Shown: in pieces, positions 56,913 to 64,000 of the stretch | Layout of the letters: each line of letters starts with the position of its first letter | Position numbering within the stretch: the first letter of the stretch is position 1 | Origin: Phycisphaerae bacterium | Lineage (GTDB): Bacteria; Planctomycetota; Phycisphaerae; Phycisphaerales; UBA1924 | Length of the DNA stretch: 64,000 nucleotides | NCBI GenBank assembly: GCA_030429705.1 | Contig: JAUIES010000001.1 | Span: 310,001-374,000, forward strand | Reading direction: 5' to 3' | Made by a program: the position numbers and the translations under genes | The notes under the pieces: model-generated | What the model saw: only the letters and a program-made list of their open reading frames with translations | What the model was told of the DNA's origin: nothing | The model's database searches: none

Positions 56913-57650
56913 ATGCCCGAAGCGACCCTCGAACCATCCACCCCGACAAGTCCCATATCCAAACCCGTGGCGGACCTGCGTGGAATCAAGAAGATCTACT
57001 ACAAGCCGGACGGTTCAATCATGGTCGAAGCCCTCCGCGGGGTCGATATCACCATCCACGCAGGCGAGTATGTCGCCATCATGGGGGCTTCAGGGTCCGG
57101 TAAAAGTACACTGATGAACATTCTGGGCTGCCTCGACCGTCCGACGGAGGGCGAGTACCTGCTCGACGGCGTACCAAGCCAGGACCTCTCGGACGAAGCA
57201 CTCTCGAAGTTCCGTGGGGAGAAGATCGGATTCGTCTTCCAAGCGTTCAATCTCATCCCGCAACTCACCGTTGAGGAGAATGTTTCGGTGCCCCTGTTCT
57301 ACCAAAGCGTTCCCCGCGCCACGCGGATCGAACGAGCCAACCGGTGCCTCGGGCTCGTCGGGCTCGAAGACCGCACCGGTCACCGGCCACGCGAACTCTC
57401 GGGTGGTCAACAGCAGCGTGTGGCGATCGCGCGGGCCCTCGTCACAGAACCCGTCGTGCTGATGGCGGACGAACCGACCGGCAACCTCGACTCGACCACC
57501 GGCGAGGCGATCTTGACGCTGTTCGAGAAACTGCACGCAGAAGGCATGACCATCATCATGGTCACACACGACGACAACATCGCCGAACGCTGCCACCGCA
57601 TCATCCGCCTTAAAGACGGCCTGCTCGAATCCGACCGCCGACTGCGCTGA
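56913..57650 (+). CDS. MacB-type ABC transporter ATP-binding protein
   Basis: A 245-residue ATPase: Walker A GASGSGKS (58-65), Q-loop Gln110, signature LSGGQ (162-166), Walker B VVLMADEP (181-188) and the switch MVTHD. The family partners FtsX/MacB-type permeases for export or mechanotransmission. No permease is adjacent; the lone permease at 14822-16153 could be its partner. Confidence 0.93.
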   Translation: MPEATLEPSTPTSPISKPVADLRGIKKIYYKPDGSIMVEALRGVDITIHAGEYVAIMGASGSGKSTLMNILGCLDRPTEGEYLLDGVPSQDLSDEALSKFRGEKIGFVFQAFNLIPQLTVEENVSVPLFYQSVPRATRIERANRCLGLVGLEDRTGHRPRELSGGQQQRVAIARALVTEPVVLMADEPTGNLDSTTGEAILTLFEKLHAEGMTIIMVTHDDNIAERCHRIIRLKDGLLESDRRLR

Positions 57651-57801
57651 ACTTTCCGAGATCGGGTTTTTCGATCCTCCGGGACGATCACCGCTCGAGT
57701 ACTCGACTTAACGCCAACCCGAAATCGAACATGGCCCAACACGGATCGTGTCATCTCACCGACGCATCTACCATCCATCGCACATTTGCGAGAATGCCCA
57801 C

Positions 57802-59616
57802 ATGACCACACCCACAACAGACAAACCCACCGCTGACGACCGACCCAGCCTCACACGCAACTTCATCACCGAGATCATCGATGCCGATATCGCCAGCGGC
57901 AAATGGGGGAGCCCTGGCGACCGCACCGTCGTCACCACCCGCTTCCCCCCCGAGCCCAATGGCTTCCTGCATATCGGGCACGCCAAGTCGATCGCTGTGA
58001 ACTTCTCGCTCGCCGAGGCTTATGGTGGGCACTGTAATCTCAGGTTCGATGACACCAATCCGGCAGCCGAGGAAGATGCGTTCGTCAAGGCCATCATCGA
58101 AGATGTCCGCTGGCTGGGTTTCACCTGGAACAACGCATCTAGTCACGACGCGAGTCAGGACGGCGTGCTGTACGCCAGCGACTACTTCCAGCAACTCCAC
58201 GACTGGGCAGTCGAACTCATCGACAAGGGGCTCGCGTATGTCGATGAACAAAGCCCCGAAGACATCCGCGCCCAGCGCGGCGATCTCAAAAACCCCGGCA
58301 CCGCGGGCCCGTTCCGAGATCGACCTGCAGCTGAAAGCAAGGCTCGCTTCGCCGAGATGGTCCGCGGCGACCATCCCAACGGCTCGATGGTCTTGCGCGC
58401 CAAGATCGACCTGGCCAGCCCGAACATGAATCTCCGCGACCCCGTGATGTACCGCATCCTCAACACCCCCCACCACCGCACGGGCACCACCTGGCATGTC
58501 TACCCGATGTACGACTGGGCCCATGGGCTCGAAGACTCGATCGAGGGTATCACCCACTCCATCTGCACGCTCGAGTTCGAAATTCACCGCCCCCTGTACG
58601 ACTGGTTCATCGACGCGATCAACAAGGACCGGGCCGAGAAAATTCACCATCCCCAGCAGATCGAGTTCGCCCGCCTCAATCCCTCTTTCATCATCACGAG
58701 CAAGCGCAAACTCCGCCAACTCGTTGAAGACGGCCATGTCACCGGCTGGGACGACCCGCGTATGCCAACCATCCGAGGCCTGCGCCGTCTCGGGTACACA
58801 CCCGAATCACTCCGCGCTTTCGCAGAAGCCACCGGACTCACCAAGTTCAACGCTGTCCACGACATCGGGCTCCTCGAACGAGCGGTCCGCGACCATCTCA
58901 ACAAGGTCGCTCCGCGTCGCATGGCGGTCCTCAACCCGCTCAAGGTCACCATTACCAACTGGGCAGATGGAGGCGACCCGGATCGCCTCGAAACAATGCA
59001 GGTCATCAACAACCCCGAAGACGAATCGGCAGGCGCACGACCCGTGACCTTCGGCCCGACCCTCTGGATCGAGCACGACGACTTCATGATGGACCCGCCC
59101 AAGAAATTCTTCAGGCTCGGACCCGGGCGTGAAGTCCGCCTCCGCTGCGGCTACTGGATCACCTGCAACGAAGTCATCACCGACGACGAGGGTAACCCCG
59201 TCGAATTGAAATGCACCTATGACCCGAATACACGAGGCGGCAACAACCCCCCACCCGACGCTAACGGCAAGGTCCGCAAGGTGAAGGGCACGCTGCACTG
59301 GGTCGCTGATGCCGACTGCGTTTCCGCCGAGGTGCGGCTATTCGACCGCCTCTACAGCGTCGAGAAACCGGGCAAGAAAACCGACAACCATATCGACGAC
59401 CTCAACCCCGACTCGTTGACTGTCTTGACTGAGTGCCGTGTTGAGCAAGGACTGACCAAGCATCTGCCCGATGAGCCCGCGTGGCCCGACGGCCTCCGGC
59501 GATTCCAGTTCGAGCGTCTCGGTTACTTCTGCCTTGATGCCGACAGCGCCGACAACAAACTCGTATTCAACCGCACTGTCACACTCAAAGACTCATGGGC
59601 AAAGCAGAATCGGTAA
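57802..59616 (+). CDS. glnS: Glutaminyl-tRNA synthetase
   Basis: A 604-residue class I synthetase. HIGH motif at 57-60 in PEPNGFLHIGHAKS; the KMSKS-type loop appears as IITSKRK (297-303); GlnRS-specific DDPRMPTIRGLRRLGY follows, with a C-terminal anticodon-binding beta-barrel. The start is at the ATG at 57802, with an unstructured Thr/Pro/Asp N-terminal tail. It charges tRNA-Gln directly, so this organism need not rely on the GatCAB route for Gln. Confidence 0.95.
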   Translation: MTTPTTDKPTADDRPSLTRNFITEIIDADIASGKWGSPGDRTVVTTRFPPEPNGFLHIGHAKSIAVNFSLAEAYGGHCNLRFDDTNPAAEEDAFVKAIIEDVRWLGFTWNNASSHDASQDGVLYASDYFQQLHDWAVELIDKGLAYVDEQSPEDIRAQRGDLKNPGTAGPFRDRPAAESKARFAEMVRGDHPNGSMVLRAKIDLASPNMNLRDPVMYRILNTPHHRTGTTWHVYPMYDWAHGLEDSIEGITHSICTLEFEIHRPLYDWFIDAINKDRAEKIHHPQQIEFARLNPSFIITSKRKLRQLVEDGHVTGWDDPRMPTIRGLRRLGYTPESLRAFAEATGLTKFNAVHDIGLLERAVRDHLNKVAPRRMAVLNPLKVTITNWADGGDPDRLETMQVINNPEDESAGARPVTFGPTLWIEHDDFMMDPPKKFFRLGPGREVRLRCGYWITCNEVITDDEGNPVELKCTYDPNTRGGNNPPPDANGKVRKVKGTLHWVADADCVSAEVRLFDRLYSVEKPGKKTDNHIDDLNPDSLTVLTECRVEQGLTKHLPDEPAWPDGLRRFQFERLGYFCLDADSADNKLVFNRTVTLKDSWAKQNR

Positions 59617-59656
59617 CGGTCGCCTAGGGAATGTTTCATCCATCGTGAGCCAGGGA

Positions 59657-60622
59657 TTACTCGAGCCCACCCGCCAGTTCTCTGACGAACGCACCAGCCG
59701 CAGCCGAAGCGTCTCTCCCCGATGCCGCTGCTTCGTTGACGCGCCGTACGAGCGCACTGCCCACGATCGCGGCATCGGCGTATTCCACCACCGCCCGCAC
59801 ATGATCAGCCGTCGAAATCCCAAACCCGCATGCAATAGGCAAGTCCGTCCATTCGCGCAGTTTCGTGACGCGAGCGCCAATGTCCGGTGCATCCGCCTGC
59901 TCGCCCGTGATACCGGCCCGCGTCACGAGATACACAAACCCTGTACACGCTTTGGCGATTCGCTCGGCCCGCTCGGCGGATGTCGTCGTCGAGATCAACA
60001 GCGTCGAAGTCAGTCCGGCATCCGCTGCACGCCTGGAAAGATCCGAAGCCTCATCGAGCGGACAATCAGGAAAGATGAACCCATCAAACCCAGCCGACGC
60101 GGCTCGCCGGATGAAGGTCTCTTCGCCGATGCGCTGCACGATTGAAACACTCACCATCGCGACCAGCCCGGCCTGCACGCGATCACGCACGGACCGAACC
60201 GACTCAAACACACTCTCCGGGGTTGATCCCGCAACGAGTGCCTCGTGCATCGCAGCAGCAATTACCGGCCCGTCCGCGATCGGATCTGAAAACGGAATCC
60301 CAATCTCGATGACACTCGCCCCGGCTGCATCCACAGCCTCGATGACCGATACGGTTGAAGCCGGCGACGGATGATCCGCACAAACGAACGGCATCAAAGC
60401 CCTCTTGCCCTCTGCACGCAGTCCTGCAAAAACGCGGTCGATCCGATTCTCGCTCACGACGGGTGGTTCCGTCGCGCACGGCGCCGCAGCCTCCGGTTCT
60501 GCAGCCTCTGGGGGGGCAACGACCGACGGTTCATGTTCGCGATCGATCGCGTCAGTCGTGACTTCGACCGGTGCGTCGGTGCTCTCGTTCATCATGTCAC
60601 TTGCTTCATCGTTCGATGACAT
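59657..60622 (-). CDS. trpA: Tryptophan synthase alpha subunit with acidic N-terminal extension
   Basis: A 321-residue protein; the typical length is ~265. The TIM-barrel core starts at about residue 58 (RIDRVFAGLRAEGKRALMPF). IEIGIPFSDPIADGP (105-119) supplies the catalytic Glu106 and Asp117 equivalents; VYLVTRAGITGEQ and GFGIST are other signatures. The first ~57 residues are acidic, Ala/Glu/Pro-rich and probably disordered. It cleaves indole-glycerol phosphate to indole for TrpB; trpB is not in the window. It overlaps the end of map by 17 bp, so the two are translationally coupled. Confidence 0.93.
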   Translation of the reverse strand: MSSNDEASDMMNESTDAPVEVTTDAIDREHEPSVVAPPEAAEPEAAAPCATEPPVVSENRIDRVFAGLRAEGKRALMPFVCADHPSPASTVSVIEAVDAAGASVIEIGIPFSDPIADGPVIAAAMHEALVAGSTPESVFESVRSVRDRVQAGLVAMVSVSIVQRIGEETFIRRAASAGFDGFIFPDCPLDEASDLSRRAADAGLTSTLLISTTTSAERAERIAKACTGFVYLVTRAGITGEQADAPDIGARVTKLREWTDLPIACGFGISTADHVRAVVEYADAAIVGSALVRRVNEAAASGRDASAAAGAFVRELAGGLE

Positions 60623-61424
60623 CGTTGATTTGCTCCAAACCGGCGGTCAGCACGCGCGGTCCCTCGTCCGTAATCAGGACATCATGTTCATAGTGCACCG
60701 CCATGGATCCATCCGCAGCAAATATCGGCCACGAACCCCGCTCCTGTGCGGTTTCGCCTGTACCAATCGCGATCATCGGCTCGACCGCGACAAGCGTGCC
60801 GGGCTTGCATGGCGTGTTTGCATCGGCCCATTCACCCCGAAACGACGGAACCACATTCGATATATAGGGCGGTGCGTGCAACTTGCGACCATACCCATGT
60901 CCGCCCAAACCGCGAATCAAGTGAAATCCACATTCATCCTCGACATGCTGCTGCACAGTCTCAGCCCACGCCAGGTAGGTATTCCCCGGCTTGAGTTCGG
61001 CCGCGCCGAGTTTGAGTGATCGCTTTCCAGCGTTCGTGAGCCGACGAATCTCATCTGTCGGTTGACCGAACATGTAGGTCCATGCTGCATCCCCAATCCA
61101 CCCGCGAAACGACACGCCGATATCGATCTTCAAAAGATCCCCTGCTTCGAGCGGCTTCTGGTAATACCCGGCCGTCCCATGCACAACACACGCATTTACA
61201 CTCAGGCACGCATGACTGGGGAATGGGGGCAGCCTCGGCACTCGATACCCTCGAAAACACGACTTACACGACAAACTCTCGAGCGTCCGTGCGACGAAAC
61301 TGTCTATATGAGCCAAAGTCTGCCCGTGGGCGAGGAAATCCGAGAGCCGCTGGTGCGTTTCAACCACCTTCGCTGCCGCCTCGATCGCACCTTGCGCGTC
61401 TTTTTCGGTGAGTGTCTTGCTCAT
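60606..61424 (-). CDS. map: Methionine aminopeptidase, type I
   Basis: A 272-residue metalloprotease that removes the initiator Met. The metal and substrate residues are present: His82 (VVHG), Asp101 and Asp112 (LLKIDIGVSFRGWIGDAA), His176 (GGHGYGRKLH), Glu215 (VAVEPMI) and Glu247 (VHYEHDVL). Start at the ATG at 61424. Upstream of trpA in the same direction. Divergent from the lipid-kinase-like gene. Confidence 0.94.
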   Translation of the reverse strand: MSKTLTEKDAQGAIEAAAKVVETHQRLSDFLAHGQTLAHIDSFVARTLESLSCKSCFRGYRVPRLPPFPSHACLSVNACVVHGTAGYYQKPLEAGDLLKIDIGVSFRGWIGDAAWTYMFGQPTDEIRRLTNAGKRSLKLGAAELKPGNTYLAWAETVQQHVEDECGFHLIRGLGGHGYGRKLHAPPYISNVVPSFRGEWADANTPCKPGTLVAVEPMIAIGTGETAQERGSWPIFAADGSMAVHYEHDVLITDEGPRVLTAGLEQINDVIER

Positions 61425-61477
61425 TCGAGCAGATCGTAGCGGCAGCACGGCGTTCGCGCCGCGTATCGTCCAGATCA

Positions 61478-62395
61478 GTGACCGTCGTCATTCAGCACAA
61501 TCCGAAGTCAGGCACCGGCATGGCTCGCGTCGTCGCGCTCGAAGCCGCCAATGCCCTCGATCACGCGGGCATCCCGTGTGCCGTTCATGACATCAGTATC
61601 GATGATCCACTCCTCCCAACCGATCTCGCCGACTGTCGTGCTTTCATCGTGGCGGGTGGCGATGGCACGGTGCTGCACGCGTCTCGCCTGGCGATCGACG
61701 CACAATGCCCGATCTATCACCTCCCCACCGGCAACGAAAACTTGTTCGCTCGCGCTTTCGGCATGACCACCGATCCCTCCCAACTGGTCGAAGCCATTCG
61801 AAAACAAGTCGTGCAAAACGCGTCGGTCGGACGACTGAGAACCGAAACCGCCGAACTCCCCTTCCTGCTCATGTGCTCGATCGGTCCAGATGCAGGGGTG
61901 ATCCGTCGCCTCTCGCAAACTCGAACGCGGGCAACGGGTCATCGTGCCTATTTCAAACCAGTCCTCGCCGAGGTGTTCACACCGCTCTTGCCTCGGCTCA
62001 CCATCGAAGTGGATGGCAAAACCTTGGTCGAGGAGCGACCCGGGTGGGTGATCGTTGCCAACACACGCGAGTATGCACTGCACCTCGACCCGGTGCCCAC
62101 AGCGAGCATGGTCGAACAGCAACTCAATGTCGTCTTCATGCCTGCCCAGACTTCACTTGGCGCATTCGTGCAACTGCTCAGTGCCCGCCATGGACCCAGT
62201 CATCATCTGCACACTGCCGGACAAGAGATCAAGATCACAACCACGCCGTCAAATCGCGCTCCGATCTGCTGCCAGATCGATGGTGAAGCAGGGCCCGCGA
62301 TGACGGGCACCATCACCACAGCATGCGCTCGCGAACAATTGCGTGTACTCGTTCCGAGCAGCCGTGAGCCAGTTAATCCGAACTCACGGGACTGA
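61478..62395 (+). CDS. Diacylglycerol/lipid kinase-family protein
   Basis: A ~305-residue protein. NPKSGTGMA (8-16) and AGGDGTVLHA (59-68) are the nucleotide-binding motifs of the DAGK_cat fold; HLPTGNENLFARAFG (normally 'PxGTGNDFAR') is the third. Here Gly-Thr is replaced by Thr-Gly-Asn-Glu-Asn, so substrate choice may differ. Family members phosphorylate diacylglycerol or other lipids at the membrane. Start at the GTG at 61478; an earlier GTG at 61412 would overlap map. The 3' end overlaps the convergent gene by 23 bp. Confidence 0.85.
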   Translation: MTVVIQHNPKSGTGMARVVALEAANALDHAGIPCAVHDISIDDPLLPTDLADCRAFIVAGGDGTVLHASRLAIDAQCPIYHLPTGNENLFARAFGMTTDPSQLVEAIRKQVVQNASVGRLRTETAELPFLLMCSIGPDAGVIRRLSQTRTRATGHRAYFKPVLAEVFTPLLPRLTIEVDGKTLVEERPGWVIVANTREYALHLDPVPTASMVEQQLNVVFMPAQTSLGAFVQLLSARHGPSHHLHTAGQEIKITTTPSNRAPICCQIDGEAGPAMTGTITTACAREQLRVLVPSSREPVNPNSRD

Positions 62396-63086
62396 AACGG
62401 ACGACGACCGGCGTACCAAAGACCGGCACCTCTGCAGCGTTGGCCATAAACGCAGGCACTTCAAACTCGCTTTCCGGATGGTGCATGGATCGCGCCGCGA
62501 TCATCTCAGTACCAAAAGTGGTCAAGCCGACAATCGTGCCTTCGATGCCGGCGAGGTAGACCTCGCGCCCGTTGAACGACCGGAATCCGCTGCCAGCGAA
62601 CACCCACGACAAATCCTGAATCGGGGTCCGGTCATCACCGAGACCAATCCATGTCGCTGGGCGGATCACTCGACCATCGACGATAAAATGAACCGCAACC
62701 GGTGTACCCGTTGGTTCCACACCAACGATTGAACCCGAACGCTGTTCCCAACGCCCGGGTGACCCCGGCAGATACCCAGCCAGCAGCATCGCCGCATGCA
62801 CATGCTCCGCCGCTGCGTCGATGACAACCAACGCTTCGTACGCGCGTGTGTCAGGAACGCTGACGACGACTTCGAGGTACACATCCGGCGTATCAGGATG
62901 ATGAACATCCGTCCCGACGCGGGCATCGACCTCGACGATCTGCTGCTCCCGATCGATCCTGACCCCTGGAAAAACCTCAACCATGGCATGCGCATCACGA
63001 TCTGATTGTGGTGCTGGTCTGGCGCATCCCGCGACCCATCCGAATGCCACGATGAACAGCAGCGTTACCACGCATCGCATCCGCAT
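62373..63086 (-). CDS. YdjY-domain-like lipoprotein
   Basis: A 237-residue protein with a lipoprotein signal (LLFIVAFGWVAGC, Cys21). The mature part has PGVRIDREQQIVEVDARV, LEVVVSVPDTRAYEALVV and AEHVHAAMLLAGYLPGSPGR, the arrangement of YdjY-type domains seen in many planctomycete lipoproteins. Function unknown. Its start overlaps the end of murD by 22 bp, so it is probably translationally coupled to it. Confidence 0.78.
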   Translation of the reverse strand: MRMRCVVTLLFIVAFGWVAGCARPAPQSDRDAHAMVEVFPGVRIDREQQIVEVDARVGTDVHHPDTPDVYLEVVVSVPDTRAYEALVVIDAAAEHVHAAMLLAGYLPGSPGRWEQRSGSIVGVEPTGTPVAVHFIVDGRVIRPATWIGLGDDRTPIQDLSWVFAGSGFRSFNGREVYLAGIEGTIVGLTTFGTEMIAARSMHHPESEFEVPAFMANAAEVPVFGTPVVVRFSPVSSD

Positions 63087-64000
63087 ACCTCCGATGCCAG
63101 TTGGGCGAAACGCTGTCCGCGTTCTTCAAAATTGGCGAACTGATCCCACGACGCGCACGCCGGGCTCAAAAGGACCGCATCGGTCACGGTTCCTTTCGGC
63201 CCAGCACTTGTGCCGCGCATCTGTTGTATCCGTTCGCGGATGACGGACACCGCCCGTTCCAATGTCCCGCACGAGATACCGCCTTCAGCCGCCAACAACT
63301 CTCCGGTTGAACCGATGGTCGCCAGGGTTGCAATCTCCCGCCCCAACTGCGCGATCGATCGCAGGTCAATCCCTTTGTCATACCCGCCTGCGATCAGGTG
63401 GATGCGTTGTACGCTCGTCTCACGCAGTGCCCGAATCGCCAGCAGCGTCGACTCCGGCGTCGTTGATTTAGAATCGTCATACCAGACAACTCCCCCGGCC
63501 TCAAACAACCGACAAAGCCGATGCGCGAGCCCCTTGAACTGACCGATGCCCGAACTCACCAAATCTCGATCTGCGCCCAAAGCGGCGCACGCCTCGACAG
63601 CCATCGCAGCATTCAGTCGATTGTGCACACCGGGCACCGCCAATACATCCTTCTCGAACTGATCAGATCGCGCCACGACCCGATTCACATGCCTGGGAAC
63701 GGCCCAGTCGGCCACACCCTCACCGAGCACCGCCGTTTCTTGAGCCGCTGTCATAAGCCCCTCTTTGCTTTGGCGATAATGCTCGATCGAACCGTGCCAA
63801 TCGATGTGATTTTTGCTATAGGTCGTCAGAACACAGACCTTTGGCCGAAACACCTCGCACCGTTCAAGCCACCACAACATCGCGCTCGACAGTTCCAAAA
63901 CAACCGCAGCATCACGCGGCATCGACGCAATCTCGCCGAGCAAACTGCCACCGATATTGCCGCCGACGACAACGCTTCGCCCGGCCGCCATCAAACCGGC
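63065..64000 (-). CDS. murD: UDP-N-acetylmuramoyl-L-alanine:D-glutamate ligase (5' end outside window)
   Basis: The C-terminal ~312 residues are present; the frame stays open to the window end, so the N-terminal UDP-binding part is missing. Mur ligase signatures: GGNIGGSLL, VLELSSAML, the central 'NHIDWHGSIEHYRQSK', the Lys/ATP loop WYDDSKSTTPEST, IAGGYDKGID, and LLSPACASWDQFANFEERG. It adds D-Glu to the peptidoglycan precursor in the cytoplasm. It precedes the YdjY-like gene. Confidence 0.93.
   Translation of the reverse strand, partial: AGLMAAGRSVVVGGNIGGSLLGEIASMPRDAAVVLELSSAMLWWLERCEVFRPKVCVLTTYSKNHIDWHGSIEHYRQSKEGLMTAAQETAVLGEGVADWAVPRHVNRVVARSDQFEKDVLAVPGVHNRLNAAMAVEACAALGADRDLVSSGIGQFKGLAHRLCRLFEAGGVVWYDDSKSTTPESTLLAIRALRETSVQRIHLIAGGYDKGIDLRSIAQLGREIATLATIGSTGELLAAEGGISCGTLERAVSVIRERIQQMRGTSAGPKGTVTDAVLLSPACASWDQFANFEERGQRFAQLASEVCGCDAW

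Noticed and set aside
1-64000. CRISPR array, prophage, insertion sequence, tRNA or rRNA genes
   Set aside because: No regularly spaced repeats, phage structural genes, transposase or RNA-gene signatures were seen when reading both strands.

Overview
The window reads as chromosomal DNA from a planctomycete, most likely class Phycisphaerae. This placement is inferred from several features. Four secreted proteins end in a short 'PAPG/PTPG - hydrophobic stretch - RRRR' tail, a variant of the PEP-CTERM sorting signal. Two proteins carry dockerin-type EF-hand repeats, one of them ending in 'GCP'. There is a PknB-like kinase fused to a beta-propeller, pseudopilins with a 'DGSV' motif near the C-terminus, and a long B12-dependent ribonucleotide reductase. 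Most coding DNA is GC-rich with short gaps. I see no rRNA, tRNA, CRISPR array, prophage or insertion sequence.

Layout. 1-7.1 kb: a 5'-truncated dockerin/CTERM protein, a CTERM protein, a Ser/Thr kinase with propeller, a YbjT-like SDR and another CTERM protein. Two copies of a ~170 bp non-coding repeat lie at 6.1 and 7.4 kb. 7.7-12 kb: TPR lipoprotein, sialidase-like protein, DCC-family protein and O-methyltransferase. 12.2-14.8 kb: a tandemly duplicated 'pseudopilin + small membrane protein' unit. 14.8-22 kb: MacB-type permease, ACT protein, ErpA/IscA-type Fe-S protein, an RsbW/STAS partner-switch pair and a large secretin. 22.3-30.2 kb: CoaX, a shortened MnmE-like GTPase, a zinc-ribbon membrane protein, a PqqB-like lipoprotein, a TPR-YggX fusion, PyrD and a serine hydrolase. 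30.2-37.8 kb: SMC, a FlgI-like lipoprotein with HEAT-like repeats, and Dcd behind a structured leader. 37.8-38.3 kb: a heptanucleotide tandem repeat next to a nonsense-interrupted four-helix-bundle (23S IVS-type) gene. 38.3-49.6 kb: VOC protein, NrdJ, CTERM protein, HTH protein, DUF2238 protein, FG-GAP/UnbV protein, PilT and agmatinase. 49.6-57.7 kb: a LolC/E-LolD-like pair whose ATPase has a zinc ribbon inserted after Walker A, a RarD-like permease, a giant repeat/dockerin protein and a MacB-type ATPase. 57.8-64 kb: GlnRS, TrpA, Map, a lipid-kinase-like protein, a YdjY-like lipoprotein and the C-terminal part of MurD.

How the genes fit together. Housekeeping functions (DNA precursor supply by NrdJ and Dcd, pyrimidine, CoA, tRNA charging, peptidoglycan, chromosome segregation) are interleaved with a dispersed envelope and secretion set (secretin, PilT, two pseudopilins, two ABC export systems, CTERM and dockerin cargo). 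The secretion parts are scattered rather than in one operon, so any joint function is inference. The most distinctive points are the duplicated pseudopilin/small-protein unit, the zinc-ribbon ABC ATPase, the TPR-YggX fusion, the FlgI-HEAT lipoprotein, the trimmed MnmE-like GTPase and the dcd leader with alternative hairpins.
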